A stretch of 64,000 nucleotides of DNA from Bacteroidaceae bacterium (GCA_017546785.1 JAFYRW010000038.1:1-64000), one strand, 5' to 3'; shown: positions 54,818-64,000, numbered from the stretch's first letter. Program-made: numbers and translations. Notes: generated from the sequence alone by a model not told the origin.

Positions 54818-55803
54818 TATTTCTTTTTCTTTATAAGCACTGACATTCCCGGACGCAGTCCTTCGACTCTCTTCAGCGGACGTGCGCGAACCTCGAATGT
54901 CTTTATATCATATTCACCGCTTGCTTTTGTGGCGCGCCACACAGCGTATGTCCCAAGATCCTTCATATAGTAGAATTCAACCTCACACTCTGTGTCAAGA
55001 GCCGGAATATATGCAATGCTCCTCTCGCCAATATTGTAATCCTTAAGATTATTCTCACGAATGTTGAAACTTACCCACATCTCATCGAGATACGCAATGT
55101 TGATTATTGGCGCTCCCGACCCTACAAGCTCCCCCGTACAGGGAAAAATGTCGCAGACCTCTCCTTTCTGCACAGCAACAAGATAGGTTTCGTTTACATA
55201 CGAATCAACCTCTTCTACTGCTCCCTGCGCCTCGCGTACTTTGGCGCTAGCCATCTCTTTGTCCTCAATCTCGGCTCCCGCCAATGCTAATTCATATTCA
55301 GCCTTTGCGGCGCGGGCAGTAGCTTGTGCCGCCTTATATTCAGCTTCTGCCTCGTCGAGCTTCTGCTCTGCGACAACACCCTGTTCGTGCAATCTCTTTA
55401 TGCGCTCGTATGTCTTCTTGTATATATTCGCTCCGGCAACGGCCTTTTGCCACATTTCATACGCTGCGAGTTTCTGTTGGGGACGTGCGCCCTGTCCGAC
55501 CTTTTCGTTCAATGCCTCGGCAGCCTGCTCAATAGCCTTTACTTGTATGAATTTTGCCGTAACGTCGGGAGCATTAAGTATTGCTACCGTGTCTCCTGCC
55601 TGCACTGTGTCGCCCTCGCGTACAAGAATATGCGATATTCGTCCGGGGACTTTGCTTGATACTCGGAATAGTGTAGCCTCGGCCTCTCCCTGAATGATAT
55701 TATCATTACGGCCCAATGTTATCTCTCCTATTATTGCAACAGTAGCTATTACTGCTACAAGAATTATGACAGCAATGAATATGCTCTTTTCCTCTTTGCG
55801 CAT
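54817..55803 (-). CDS. HlyD-family membrane-fusion (periplasmic adaptor) protein
   Basis: A 328-residue protein with one N-terminal helix (about 9-27), a lipoyl half (SSKVPGRISHILVREGDTVQAGDTVAIL at about 48-75) and a long alpha-helical hairpin (about 80-205). It ends in a beta-barrel segment with LRPGMSVLIKK. It bridges the inner-membrane permeases to TolC in a tripartite pump. It lies seven bases after the TolC-like gene and touches the first permease gene. Confidence 0.92.
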   Translation of the reverse strand: MRKEEKSIFIAVIILVAVIATVAIIGEITLGRNDNIIQGEAEATLFRVSSKVPGRISHILVREGDTVQAGDTVAILNAPDVTAKFIQVKAIEQAAEALNEKVGQGARPQQKLAAYEMWQKAVAGANIYKKTYERIKRLHEQGVVAEQKLDEAEAEYKAAQATARAAKAEYELALAGAEIEDKEMASAKVREAQGAVEEVDSYVNETYLVAVQKGEVCDIFPCTGELVGSGAPIINIAYLDEMWVSFNIRENNLKDYNIGERSIAYIPALDTECEVEFYYMKDLGTYAVWRATKASGEYDIKTFEVRARPLKRVEGLRPGMSVLIKKKK

Positions 55804-55810
55804 AGTTGCA

Positions 55811-57265
55811 TTATTTTAAAATTCCTAATGTCCTTTTAAGGTAGGCCTCGGAGAGGAGTATCTCTATACGGGCGTCTATTAAGGTGGAGTGGGAAAGCAA
55901 CCACGCTGTCTGCGCCTCTAATACATTGCTGCTTGTCGCTACTCCCTCCTTGAATCCAATCTCGGCGTTGCGCAGATTCTCCTCGGCAACGCTTATATTG
56001 CTGTAGGCCACACTCAACCGCTTGCGTGCTTCGCTGTTCTGTTGTATGGCCTGCTTTTGCTGCAGCTCAATCTCTCGTGTTATTTTGTCGAGAGTATATT
56101 CGGCAATTATTGTCTCGCTTCTTGCACTCTTTATCTTGTGGTAGCCCTCGCCCCAATTGAACGGTATTTTAAGTACCACTCCAACGTTCCACATTCCTTT
56201 TAATCTGTTATTGAAACCATTGATTATATTGGGGCTTGTTGCAAAATAGTTCGCGGTAAATGCTGCCTGCGGCAGATAATCGGATAGTACAATATTCGCC
56301 TTCTGACGATATATTTTTACGGCGCTCTGCAGGCTTTTTATTTCGGGACGATTCTCTACTGACGAAAATGTGTATCTATAATCATCTGCTTCGGCAATGG
56401 GAATATCCTCAAAAGATTCATCGCTCAGCATCAGTGGACTGTCGAGTGGCAGGCCACATATCTTGGCTAGTAGCATACGGGCAAGCTTCTCGCCGTCGGT
56501 GGCACGCAGCAGGGCAATCTCTGCTTCATTCAGCTTAACGCTGACGCTTAAAATATCGGCCTCTGTCGCTATTCCTGCATTCTTAAGCTCTATTATATCG
56601 TTCTTAAGCTTTTCGACGAGCCTTACCATACTCTCGGCGAGCTTGCGCTTGTTGGCTATCGATACAATCTGCCAATAAGCCTGCTCTGTGGCAAGAATAA
56701 TCTGTTGACGCGCTGTCTCTTTCCCGTATCCCGCAAGTTCCTCGGCATACTTTGCCATTTTGTTGTATGCTATAATTTTACCACCGGCATATAGTGGCTG
56801 TTCGAGCGATAGTACTGCAATATATATGTTGCGGGTGTCAATAGACAATGCGTCGCTGACAGCCTTTCCTATATTGTTTATAGGTGTTGCAAAGTCCTTC
56901 TCTGCCAAAATGGATATTATATTCTGCAGCTTGGGAAAGAGTGCGGTAAGTTCGTTCATTGTACTGCTCCCGCTCTCAACCAATGTAGTACCTATATTGT
57001 CGAGAATCTCCTTTTGGCTATCCGATATTAACGAACTGTTCTTTTGATTGTGTAAATATGTGGCGCATCCTGTCAATTTCGGGAAATAGTTGCTGAATGC
57101 AGCCTTGCGCTCTTGCCGTGCGGCCATAATCCTCTCCTCGGCAATTTTTATTTCTGTATTATTGCCGATGGCAAGCGCACGACAGCTGTCGAGGGTTAGC
57201 AGTATCTGTGCGCGGCATACCACGCTTGCCAATATGAGCAGTGTAACAATATGGGCTCTTTTCAT
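55811..57265 (-). CDS. TolC-family outer-membrane efflux protein
   Basis: A 484-residue protein from the ATG at 57265 (MKRAHIVTLLILASVVCRAQ, a signal peptide). An in-frame ATG at 57298 would translate the arm of a terminator hairpin, so I reject it. It has two repeats of long amphipathic helices, LTLDSCRALAIGNNTEIKIAEERI near the mature start, and EGVATSSNVLEAQTAWLLSHSTLIDA near the end, as in TolC. It forms the outer-membrane channel for the downstream HlyD/ABC-2 proteins. The space between terminator and ATG is too short for an ordinary promoter. Confidence 0.9.
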   Translation of the reverse strand: MKRAHIVTLLILASVVCRAQILLTLDSCRALAIGNNTEIKIAEERIMAARQERKAAFSNYFPKLTGCATYLHNQKNSSLISDSQKEILDNIGTTLVESGSSTMNELTALFPKLQNIISILAEKDFATPINNIGKAVSDALSIDTRNIYIAVLSLEQPLYAGGKIIAYNKMAKYAEELAGYGKETARQQIILATEQAYWQIVSIANKRKLAESMVRLVEKLKNDIIELKNAGIATEADILSVSVKLNEAEIALLRATDGEKLARMLLAKICGLPLDSPLMLSDESFEDIPIAEADDYRYTFSSVENRPEIKSLQSAVKIYRQKANIVLSDYLPQAAFTANYFATSPNIINGFNNRLKGMWNVGVVLKIPFNWGEGYHKIKSARSETIIAEYTLDKITREIELQQKQAIQQNSEARKRLSVAYSNISVAEENLRNAEIGFKEGVATSSNVLEAQTAWLLSHSTLIDARIEILLSEAYLKRTLGILK

Positions 57266-57268
57266 AAG

Positions 57269-57307
57269 CAAAAAAATAACTCGTATGAGAATTCTCATAC
57301 GAGTTAT
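57269..57307 (-). terminator. Perfect 32-base palindrome with T-run before tolC-like gene
   Basis: Positions 57276-57307 are a perfect palindrome (16-base arms centred on GAATTC), followed on the minus strand by a run of Ts and then TTATG of the TolC-like start. As RNA it forms a very stable hairpin and matches an intrinsic terminator for the coiled-coil gene at 57332-58213. Its place four bases before the next start codon also allows an attenuator role. Confidence 0.8.
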
Positions 57308-57331
57308 AAATGCTTTTACCCAAGCTATTGT

Positions 57332-58213
57332 TTATTCAAGCTCAAAATCGTTGTAACCGATCATATTGCCATCGGTAAAGATGTGTACTCTGTACTTTCC
57401 GGCCTGAAGGAATTCTTCAATGTCCCAATACATTGTAAGCTCCTGCTCCTCACCGGTATATTCGATATATTTTTTCATCGAATAGTTAATGTCGCGATTC
57501 TCGTACTTGAATGTGTCTCCCTCGTTCTTTGTGAGTACATTGCCGTCGGGAACCATAATGCGTACGTACACGGTCTTTTCTCCGGTGTTTGTGGTTATAT
57601 TCTTTGCTATCAGGAATTTAACAACCAACTTTTTCGCTCTTTTGAGTTTGCTCTCGCTGCTGCCGTTGCTCTTTGTCGCCTTAAGGCTGATACCTATTGC
57701 GTCGAGCTGCGATGCTAGGTTCACCTTTTGTGTCAATGCCTCTTTCTCTTCCGAAAGGTTGGTTATCTTTTTCGATGCCTCTTGATAGCGAGCCTTTACT
57801 CTTTTGTTCTCTTTTGCCAACTGCTCATTTACTCGATTCAATGAGTCTATCTGCAGCACATAGCCGCGCATAACCGCACGTACGGTCTTAAGCTCTTTCT
57901 TAAGACGTGTAATCTCGGCAGCGTCGCTTGCTTTTGTCTGCTTCAGCTCCTCGAGCAACTGCTGGGTGCGCAGCTTCTCCTGCTCCAATTTAGCCTGCAA
58001 AGAGTCGTTGGTGATACGTATCTTCAACTCGTCATACTGTGTGGCGAATGTTGAATATTCACTCTCCAATTCCTCTCTTTCTATTGCAAAAAGCTCCTGC
58101 ATCTCCTCATTCTGCTTGCGGCTGTTTATCAGAAGCACGGTCAGTGCAATGGCAGCGATAAGCAGTATAGCCGAGAGAACTCCTAGAACTATTTTCGTTG
58201 TGTTGTTCTTCAT
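57332..58213 (-). CDS. Membrane-anchored coiled-coil protein of unknown function
   Basis: A 293-residue protein with one N-terminal transmembrane segment (about 10-30), then a long heptad-rich coiled coil (about 33-170, Glu/Lys/Leu-rich). A C-terminal beta domain follows (about 190-293) with RIMVPDGNVLTKNEG and a terminal YRVHIFTDGNMIGYNDFELE. I know similar conserved hypothetical proteins in Bacteroidales but no function. It lies nine bases after valS, so may be co-transcribed with it. A cell-envelope scaffold is possible. Confidence 0.65.
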   Translation of the reverse strand: MKNNTTKIVLGVLSAILLIAAIALTVLLINSRKQNEEMQELFAIEREELESEYSTFATQYDELKIRITNDSLQAKLEQEKLRTQQLLEELKQTKASDAAEITRLKKELKTVRAVMRGYVLQIDSLNRVNEQLAKENKRVKARYQEASKKITNLSEEKEALTQKVNLASQLDAIGISLKATKSNGSSESKLKRAKKLVVKFLIAKNITTNTGEKTVYVRIMVPDGNVLTKNEGDTFKYENRDINYSMKKYIEYTGEEQELTMYWDIEEFLQAGKYRVHIFTDGNMIGYNDFELE

Positions 58214-58222
58214 TTTCTCCTA

Positions 58223-60964
58223 TTATTTAGAAAGTTTAGCTATGCTCTCGGTAAGCATTGCAATCTTCTCCTTAGCATCCGACTGTTTCTTGCGTTCGAT
58301 AGCAATGATCTTCTCGGGAGCCTTGCCTACAAAGTTGGGGTTATTCAATTTTGCCTCCACGCTCTTCAAGAATTTCTCGTGGTAAGCAAGCTCCTCGCGC
58401 ATCTTTGCAATCTCGGCATCCTTGTCTATAAGCGAACCAAGAGGTACTGCATACTCTGTAGTAGCTACACGGAACGAAACGGCTGTGCTGTCGGGAGTAT
58501 CGGTTGCCTCAATAGCCGAAAGGTTAGCCATCTTTGTAGCAACGCTCTCAAGGCCTGTTATGTGTGACTCTCCTACAATCTGAAGGGCAAGAGGCTCGCG
58601 GGGCGACAGATTCTTCTGCTGACGTATTGCGCGTACGTTGCCGACAATCTCCTTAAGAGCCTCTACGCGTGCGATGAATGCTTCGTCGCAAGGACGGTTC
58701 AATTCAGCAACGCTCTGAACCATAAGGCTCTCACCATCTTTACGCTCTTTAATCGATTGCCACAACTCCTCGGTGATGAAAGGCATAAAGGGATGCAACA
58801 AACGCATAAGATCGTCAAAGAATCCGAGTGTAGCCTCGTATGTAGCTTTGTCTATGGGCGAGCCGTAAGAAGGCTTTATCATTTCGAGATACCACGCCGA
58901 GAATTCATCCCAGAATAGTGTGTAGAGGTTCATAAGAGCCTCGCTTATTCTGTATTTGCCGAACTGGTCCTCCAATAGGGTAGCCGATTTTGCAAGAACC
59001 TCGCCGAACCACTTTATAGCAATCTTAGAGCATTCGGGCTGCTCAATCTCCTCGCTCACATTCCAACCGTTCACAAGGCGGAAGGCGTTCCATATTTTGT
59101 TGCAGAAGTTACGTCCCTGCTCGCACAACGACTCGTCGAAGAGAATGTCGTTACCGGCAGGAGCCGACAACATAATACCCATACGTACACCGTCGGCGCC
59201 GTAGCGTGCGATAAGGTCGAGAGGGTCGGGGCTGTTACCCAAAGACTTACTCATCTTACGTCCCAATTTATCGCGTACGATACCTGTGAAATATACATTC
59301 TTGAAAGGCATATCATTGTTGTACTCGTATCCCGCCATAATCATACGTGCTACCCAGAAGAAAATAATATCCGGACCGGTTACAAGGTCGGCGGTGGGGT
59401 AGTAGTAGCTTATCTCTTTGTTTCCAGGGTCCAATATACCGTTGAACAGAGATATTGGCCACAACCACGAACTGAACCAAGTATCGAGAGCATCCTCATC
59501 CTGACGAAGATCGGCAATGGTGATATTCTCGTATCCCTCAATCTTGCGTGCTTTCTCTACAGCCTCTTCAGCGCTCTCAGCTACGACAAAGAGCTCCTCG
59601 TTGCCGGGAAGGAAATATGCAGGGATTCTGTGTCCCCACCAAAGCTGTCGGCTGATACACCAATCCTGTATGTTTTCGAGCCAATTCTTGTATGTGGTCT
59701 TATATTTCGAAGGATAGAATTTAAGCTGGTCCTCCATTACTGGGGGTAATGCAATGTCGGCAAAGTGCTGCATACTCAAGAACCACTGCATACAAAGACG
59801 AGGCTCAACGGCTGTGTCGGCGTTACGCTCGCTGTAACCTACCTTGTTCACATAATCCTCAACCTTTTCGAGCAGCGATGCAGCCTCAAGGTCTTTTACA
59901 ATCTGCTTGCGGACATCCATACGGTCCATTCCTACATACATTCCGGCAGCCTCGCTTATTGTAGCATCGGCATTGAAAATGTCGATAGTCTCCAAGTTGT
60001 GGTTCTTGCCGAGCATATAGTCGTTGGTGTCGTGTGCGGGTGTTACTTTCAAGCAACCGGTACCGAACTCAATCTCAACGTAGCGGTCCTCAATTACAGG
60101 AATAGAGCGATTGACAATAGGTACAATTACTCTCTTGCCTTTGAGCCAACTGTTTTTGGGGTCTTTGGGGTTGATACACATTGCGGTATCTCCCATAATT
60201 GTCTCGGGACGTGTGGTAGCAACAACAGCGTAGCGACGGCCGTTGGCGTCACGATGCAGAATCTGATGCTTTACTGTTGCGTCAAATGCATCCTCTGGCT
60301 TTAGTGTCACAGCGTCGTTCTCCTCGCCATCGGTGCTTCCTGCAGGCTCATCAACATAATATTTAAGATAGTAGAGCTTGCTCTGCTCCTCCTTGTATAT
60401 AACCTCCTCGTTGCTCAACGCAGTCTGTGCCTTGGGGTCCCAGTTTACCATACGAAGGCCACGATATATCAATCCCTTATCGTACAGGTCGCAGAATACC
60501 TTTATAACGCTCTTGCTGCGTGTCTCGTCCATAGTGAAGGCTGTGCGGTCCCAGTCGCACGAAGCACCCAATTTACGCAACTGCTTGAGGATTATGCCGC
60601 CGTGCTCGTCGGTCCACTCCCAAGCGTGCTTAAGGAACTCTTCGCGTGTAAGGTCGCTCTTCTTAATGCCCTGTGCCGACAATCTTTTTACAACCTTTGC
60701 CTCGGTTGCGATAGATGCGTGGTCGGTACCGGGTACCCAGCAGGCATTCTTGCCTGTCATACGTGCGTGACGAACAAGAATATCCTGAATAGTGTTATTG
60801 AGCATATGTCCCATATGTAATACTCCGGTTACGTTGGGGGGAGGTATTACAATTGTGTAGGGCTCTCTTTCGTCAGGCTCTGAATGGAATAGATTGTTGT
60901 CTATCCAATATTTGTACCATTTTTCTTCTACTTCGGATGGAATGTAGTTAGTTGCTAAACTCAT
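58223..60964 (-). CDS. valS: Valine--tRNA ligase
   Basis: A 913-residue class I aminoacyl-tRNA synthetase charging tRNA-Val. The HIGH-type motif [14 protein letters not shown] lies near residues 42-55, and [12 protein letters not shown] carries the KMSKS loop. The connective-peptide editing domain sits between them ([12 protein letters not shown] is early). A C-terminal coiled coil (about 845-910) matches the ValS tRNA-binding arm. The length is normal. A TAATTTTG promoter element lies 27 bases upstream. Confidence 0.97.
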   Translation of the reverse strand: MSLATNYIPSEVEEKWYKYWIDNNLFHSEPDEREPYTIVIPPPNVTGVLHMGHMLNNTIQDILVRHARMTGKNACWVPGTDHASIATEAKVVKRLSAQGIKKSDLTREEFLKHAWEWTDEHGGIILKQLRKLGASCDWDRTAFTMDETRSKSVIKVFCDLYDKGLIYRGLRMVNWDPKAQTALSNEEVIYKEEQSKLYYLKYYVDEPAGSTDGEENDAVTLKPEDAFDATVKHQILHRDANGRRYAVVATTRPETIMGDTAMCINPKDPKNSWLKGKRVIVPIVNRSIPVIEDRYVEIEFGTGCLKVTPAHDTNDYMLGKNHNLETIDIFNADATISEAAGMYVGMDRMDVRKQIVKDLEAASLLEKVEDYVNKVGYSERNADTAVEPRLCMQWFLSMQHFADIALPPVMEDQLKFYPSKYKTTYKNWLENIQDWCISRQLWWGHRIPAYFLPGNEELFVVAESAEEAVEKARKIEGYENITIADLRQDEDALDTWFSSWLWPISLFNGILDPGNKEISYYYPTADLVTGPDIIFFWVARMIMAGYEYNNDMPFKNVYFTGIVRDKLGRKMSKSLGNSPDPLDLIARYGADGVRMGIMLSAPAGNDILFDESLCEQGRNFCNKIWNAFRLVNGWNVSEEIEQPECSKIAIKWFGEVLAKSATLLEDQFGKYRISEALMNLYTLFWDEFSAWYLEMIKPSYGSPIDKATYEATLGFFDDLMRLLHPFMPFITEELWQSIKERKDGESLMVQSVAELNRPCDEAFIARVEALKEIVGNVRAIRQQKNLSPREPLALQIVGESHITGLESVATKMANLSAIEATDTPDSTAVSFRVATTEYAVPLGSLIDKDAEIAKMREELAYHEKFLKSVEAKLNNPNFVGKAPEKIIAIERKKQSDAKEKIAMLTESIAKLSK

Positions 60965-60990
60965 AATGTTATGTGGTATTAAATTTATTC

Positions 60991-60998
60991 CAAAATTA
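60991..60998 (-). promoter_or_regulatory. Bacteroidetes -7 promoter element of valS
   Basis: The minus strand reads TAATTTTG, matching TAnnTTTG, a short distance before the ATG at 60964. It is one of a divergent pair with the mazG element. Confidence 0.5.
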
Positions 60999-61034
60999 CA
61001 ACTTACAAAGTTAATTCTAATTATTAAAATAATT

Positions 61035-61042
61035 ACCTTTGT
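61035..61042 (+). promoter_or_regulatory. Bacteroidetes -7 promoter element of mazG
   Basis: TACCTTTG matches TAnnTTTG, 30 bases before the ATG at 61072. The sequence upstream is AT-rich. Confidence 0.55.
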
Positions 61043-61071
61043 GAACGAAATTTCGAATAAAAAATATAATT

Positions 61072-61866
61072 ATGCATAGCAGAAACGAAATATTGGAGTC
61101 TGTAAGCCGATTTTTGGATGTCCTCGACGAACTTAGGGAAAAATGTCCGTGGGACCGCAAGCAGACAAACGAGAGTTTGCGCCCCAATACAATTGAGGAG
61201 GTTTATGAACTTTCCGATGCTATTGTGGCCGACGACACTCATAATATATGCAAGGAGTTAGGCGATGTTTTCCTACACATAGCATTCTATTCAAAGATAG
61301 CGCAGGAGAAGGAGCAATTCGACCTTAAGGATGTTTGCGACCGTTTGTGCGACAAGCTTATCTATCGTCATCCTCACGTCTTTGGAACGGCAAAGGCAGA
61401 GACTGCCGGCGAGGTAAGCAAAAATTGGGAACAATTGAAAATGAGCGAGAAGGATGGCAATAAGACTATACTCAGCGGTGTGCCGTCGTCGCTTCCTTCC
61501 CTTATAAAAGCCTATCGTATGCAGGAGAAGGCCGCGAATGTAGGATTCGATTGGGAGAATCGCAACGAGGTATGGGCAAAGGTGCGCGAGGAGCTTGATG
61601 AATTCAGCGAGGAGATTGAAAATGACAATACCGAAAATGCCGAAAAAGAGTTTGGCGACCTTCTCTTCAGCATAGTGAATGCCGGTCGTCTCTATGGCAT
61701 TAACCCCGACAATGCTCTCGAGCTTACTAATAAGAAATTCAGGAGCCGCTTTAATTATGTCGAGGAACACTCGATAGCTCAGGGACATAATCTCAAGGAG
61801 ATGACTCTTGCCGAAATGGATGCTCTGTGGAACGAGGCAAAGAAGATGGAAAAGAACGGTAAGTGA
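61072..61866 (+). CDS. mazG: Nucleoside triphosphate pyrophosphohydrolase MazG
   Basis: A 264-residue all-alpha NTP pyrophosphatase with two MazG domains. The N-terminal one has CPWDRKQTNESLRPNTIEEVYEL and a metal-binding ELGDVFLHIAFYSKIA. The C-terminal one has WAKVREELDEFSEEIE and EFGDLLFSIVN. It hydrolyses (d)NTPs to monophosphates, probably as house-cleaning or in the stringent response. It is the only plus-strand gene of the right end and ends in a strong bidirectional terminator. Confidence 0.95.
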   Translation: MHSRNEILESVSRFLDVLDELREKCPWDRKQTNESLRPNTIEEVYELSDAIVADDTHNICKELGDVFLHIAFYSKIAQEKEQFDLKDVCDRLCDKLIYRHPHVFGTAKAETAGEVSKNWEQLKMSEKDGNKTILSGVPSSLPSLIKAYRMQEKAANVGFDWENRNEVWAKVREELDEFSEEIENDNTENAEKEFGDLLFSIVNAGRLYGINPDNALELTNKKFRSRFNYVEEHSIAQGHNLKEMTLAEMDALWNEAKKMEKNGK

Positions 61867-61868
61867 TT

Positions 61869-61922
61869 AAAAGATAAAAAATAAAAAAGCACCATTCGGT
61901 GCTTTTTTATTTTTTATCTTTT
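61869..61922. terminator. Bidirectional terminator (25-pair stem)
   Basis: The arms 61869-61893 and 61898-61922 are perfectly complementary (25 pairs, ATTC loop), with AAAAAA/TTTTTT tracts that supply the T-run in either direction. It ends mazG on the plus strand and the small exported-protein gene on the minus strand, whose stop codon (61909-61907) lies inside the stem. Confidence 0.9.
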
Positions 61923-62356
61923 CGTCTGTTTGTCATCTGCTTCAGTAGCTCTTTTTGGAACATACTCTCGGCGCGCTGTACTCCAAGGACCTTCTCGGCA
62001 GGAACTATTGCGAGATATTTTGCAATGTACTCCTTCTCGAGCTCTGCTATTTTTATCTTAGCCTCGGCATATTCGTTTACCAGCAGTACCCACTGCTCCT
62101 CGGTGGCTTTCTCGCCCTTTTTTACGCCAACCTTCTTGTGTGCCTCGGAATTTATTGTGTGCTTCTTGTCCTGTAGCTCAAAGAATAGCGGGAAGAATGC
62201 TTCGCTTTCCTCGGTGGTTAATTTTGCCTGCTGTATAATGAACTCTTTTTGTTTGTTCTTATACTCCTCGCGTGAGAAACGAGACTTTCTCTCCTGTGCG
62301 ATATTAGCTGTTGTAGTCAACAATATGATAGCTATCGATAATATTATCTTTTTCAT
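61907..62356 (-). CDS. Small exported protein of ECF-sigma operon (Spy/CpxP-like)
   Basis: A 149-residue protein with a signal peptide (cleavage near TANIAQ) and then an all-helical, highly charged body (KSRFSREEYKNKQKEFIIQQAKLTTEESEAFFPLFFEL). The LTTEESEAFFP motif is common in small exported Bacteroidetes proteins found with sigma-factor genes. It resembles Spy/CpxP periplasmic chaperones in character, but that relation is inferred. It lies 24 bases after the membrane protein at 62381-62704 and is probably the third gene of the ECF-sigma operon. Confidence 0.65.
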   Translation of the reverse strand: MKKIILSIAIILLTTTANIAQERKSRFSREEYKNKQKEFIIQQAKLTTEESEAFFPLFFELQDKKHTINSEAHKKVGVKKGEKATEEQWVLLVNEYAEAKIKIAELEKEYIAKYLAIVPAEKVLGVQRAESMFQKELLKQMTNRRKDKK

Positions 62357-62380
62357 TGTTGTATATATTTTCTTTGTAAA

Positions 62381-62704
62381 TTATTCAATATCGGCAAGAT
62401 AGCAATAAAAGGTGTAATCGTCTATAGGACTGTATGCATAGATGTCATCTATAATCTCTTCGTTCAAATAGTCGTTCCTCCATTTGCTTTGATAATAAAG
62501 TGCCGAGCCAACCACAATGAGCGTTGTTATTGCCGCTGCGTAGCTCAAGCGCACAATCTTCTTTGAGAATATGCTCCTTATTATCGGCTGGCGCTTTTCG
62601 CGTGGCAGCTGTTGCATTATGCTGTCGTGCAACTCCTTGAAATATCCATCGGGAACGTTGAACGTCTCTTTTATCTTTCTCTCCTCAAAATTCATACTGT
62701 TCAT
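62381..62704 (-). CDS. Small single-pass membrane protein, probable anti-sigma partner
   Basis: A 107-residue protein from the MNSMNFEERK start; an in-frame ATG at 62728 would add eight residues and is less likely. It has a basic cytoplasmic half with FNVPDGYFKELHDSIMQQLP, a transmembrane segment (about 50-68 of this start), and an acidic C-terminal tail. FXVPXGYFXXL is a recurring motif in Bacteroidales proteins encoded beside ECF sigma factors. An anti-sigma role is inferred from that place and layout. It ends 24 bases before the exported protein gene. Confidence 0.6.
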   Translation of the reverse strand: MNSMNFEERKIKETFNVPDGYFKELHDSIMQQLPREKRQPIIRSIFSKKIVRLSYAAAITTLIVVGSALYYQSKWRNDYLNEEIIDDIYAYSPIDDYTFYCYLADIE

Positions 62705-62739
62705 CTTACTCTTATTTGACAATATCAAATGCCAAAGGT

Positions 62740-63306
62740 TTAATCATTCTCTGTTAAATACTCTTCTATTTTCTTTGCTGCAATGTGGTACGATGCCTTT
62801 AGCGCACCGACGCTTGTATCGGTTATTTCGGATATTGCGCTGTATTGCATCTCATCGAAATAACGCATACAGAATATCAACCGTTGCTTTTTGGGCAGAG
62901 TACTTATTGCTTCGTGTAACATTGCGTCGGCGTGGTCTCCACAAAAATGAGTGTCGCTCTCTAACAGTTCGGCAACAGAGCCTTCTGTTGAGTCGAGCGA
63001 TACTGTCGTCAATTGTTTGTGAGCAAGAAATGTGAGTGTCTCGTTTGTCGCTATGCGATAGAGCCACGTTGATAGCTGTGAGTCGCCACGGAATTTGTCT
63101 ATATTGCTCCACGCCTTTATGAATGTATTTTGTAAAAGGTCGTCGGCGTCCTCGTGTATAAGCACCATATGTCTTATGTGCCAATAGAGCTTTTCGCTGT
63201 ATCTGTTTATGAGAATAGAGAATGCGGAAACACGCTTGTTGTCATTCTCGCTTTTGAGATTGCCTACAAGCTCCTTTTCGTTTATGTTGCTCTCTGTTTT
63301 TCCCAT
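62740..63306 (-). CDS. RNA polymerase sigma factor, ECF subfamily
   Basis: A 188-residue sigma-70-family protein with region 2 (HEDADDLLQNTFIKAWSNI and FRGDSQLSTWLYRIATN, about 50-95) and region 4 (LPKKQRLIFCMRYFDEMQYSAISEI with DTSVGALKASYHIAAKKI, about 130-180). It lacks regions 1 and 3, as expected for ECF factors. It would direct polymerase to stress or envelope promoters, with the following membrane protein as a possible anti-sigma. RNase Z ends 42 bases upstream, so it may share a transcript. Confidence 0.93.
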   Translation of the reverse strand: MGKTESNINEKELVGNLKSENDNKRVSAFSILINRYSEKLYWHIRHMVLIHEDADDLLQNTFIKAWSNIDKFRGDSQLSTWLYRIATNETLTFLAHKQLTTVSLDSTEGSVAELLESDTHFCGDHADAMLHEAISTLPKKQRLIFCMRYFDEMQYSAISEITDTSVGALKASYHIAAKKIEEYLTEND

Positions 63307-63348
63307 TTCAAATAAGACTCGTTTTTAGCCTTAAGGTTTAAATGGCCT

Positions 63349-64000
63349 CTAAAGAATAAAGCTCTTTCCTTCGCCGGCAAGCTCGCAGCAGGGGAAAATC
63401 TCTTTTGCCTCGTTGAGCAATATGCTCTCGTCGGTGTATCGCGAAGAAAAGTGTCCTATTATAAGACGTTTGACCTCGGCGTCGTGCGCTATTGTGGCAG
63501 CCTCGCGCGCAGTGGAATGGAACGTCTCTTTTGCCCGTGCCTTTTCGTCGTCGGCAAATGTGGCCTCGTGATACAATAGGTCTATTCCTTTTATTATTGC
63601 ATTGTTCTGCGGACAGGGTAGAGTGTCGCTGCAATAGGCGTAGCTGCGCGATGGGTCGGCATCGCGTGTCAAGCGGCTGTTGGGGATAATCTCTCCCTCG
63701 GGAGTGGTGTAATCGTTGCCCTCCTTGATACCTGTACGCATATAGGGCGGTATTTTGTAGAACTCCATCATTTCGCCGATGATGTGTCGCTTCTTAGGCT
63801 TTTCGCGGAACAAGAATCCACAGCAGGGCAGTCGGTGAATCTGCGGCAGCGTCTCTACGGTGATATTGTTGTCCTCGTATATTATAGCGTGCTGCGATGC
63901 GTCAATGTCGTGAAATATAAGATTGTAGCTAAGGCCTTTGCAGAAAAAATCGAACTGAGGCTTCATAATCTTGCGCAGTAGAGCGTCGGCGTAAATGTGC
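63349..64000 (-). CDS. rnz: Ribonuclease Z (N-terminal part beyond window)
   Basis: The C-terminal 217 codons of a tRNA 3'-end processing endonuclease of the metallo-beta-lactamase fold. The frame is open to the window end, reading HIYADALLRKIMKPQFDFFCKGL, so the Met at 63966 is internal. Motifs present are the metal-site YCSDT-like segment (YAYCSDTLPCP), LLYHEATF, and the HFSSRY signature. Family proteins are about 300 residues, so roughly the first 85-90 (with the HXHXDH motif) are missing. It processes the 3' trailer of pre-tRNA. Confidence 0.9.
   Translation of the reverse strand, partial: HIYADALLRKIMKPQFDFFCKGLSYNLIFHDIDASQHAIIYEDNNITVETLPQIHRLPCCGFLFREKPKKRHIIGEMMEFYKIPPYMRTGIKEGNDYTTPEGEIIPNSRLTRDADPSRSYAYCSDTLPCPQNNAIIKGIDLLYHEATFADDEKARAKETFHSTAREAATIAHDAEVKRLIIGHFSSRYTDESILLNEAKEIFPCCELAGEGKSFIL

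Noticed and set aside
57266..57298. Upstream start of the TolC-like gene
   Set aside because: The extra residues come from one arm of the perfect palindrome. The ATG at 57265 is directly followed by a normal signal peptide.

Overview
The window comes from a member of the Bacteroidales (Bacteroides/Prevotella-like). The evidence is the fimbrillin-type lipoproteins with short lipoboxes, the DUF3575, Wzi, LysM-receptor and PorT-like proteins, the Hc1-like histone protein, weak Shine-Dalgarno sites, and several promoters of the Bacteroidetes TAnnTTTG type. No tRNA, rRNA, CRISPR array or insertion sequence was recognised.

Layout. (1) 1-6216, minus strand: a fimbria/surface-lipoprotein operon. An OmpA-like/DUF3575 protein is followed by four lipoproteins, one with a large beta-helix-like C-terminus; the last, fimbrillin-like one runs off the window. 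(2) 6546-10464, minus strand: an EamA transporter, a small lipoprotein, a Wzi-like capsule protein and a nucleotidyltransferase. (3) 10779-12486, plus strand: an isolated two-gene cassette with a phage tail-fibre-like protein and a 68-residue partner, with its own promoter element and terminator but no other phage genes. (4) 12488-38543, minus strand: a 26 kb polysaccharide cluster. It is clearly mosaic. An AT-rich half (12.5-24.5 kb) carries Wzx, Wzy, glycosyltransferases, an acyltransferase and two unusual kinases. A half of ordinary GC (24.5-38.5 kb) carries WecG-, WecB- and Ugd-like enzymes, a second flippase, pyruvyl transferase, a ferredoxin-FrhB protein, two LicD paralogues, an opine-dehydrogenase-like enzyme and two fused nucleotidyltransferases.

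(5) 39244-49694, plus strand: an Hc1-like protein, a secreted GH2 beta-galactosidase, then rmlA-rmlC-rmlD-rmlB with a third flippase and a rhamnosyltransferase-like GT2. (6) 49706-64000: mostly minus-strand envelope and housekeeping genes. These are a PorT-like barrel, a LysM/periplasmic-binding fusion, a TolC-HlyD-ABC-2-ABC-2 exporter, a coiled-coil membrane protein, valS, mazG (plus strand), an ECF sigma operon, and RNase Z truncated by the window end.

How it fits together: region 4 builds lipid-linked repeat units from UDP-ManNAc, UDP-glucuronate and other precursors, flips and polymerises them (one Wzy is visible). It appears able to decorate them with pyruvyl, acyl and phosphodiester-linked groups. 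Region 5 supplies dTDP-rhamnose, and Wzi would hold the product on the surface. The initiating phosphoglycosyltransferase, the Wza/Wzc exporter and UpxY/UpxZ-type regulators are not in the window, so the locus is incomplete or split. The least ordinary parts are the LicD/opine-dehydrogenase/cytidylyltransferase-PLP cassette, the orphan tail-fibre cassette beside the capsule genes, a glycosyltransferase broken by a single in-frame TGA, and the repeats that mark likely module exchange.
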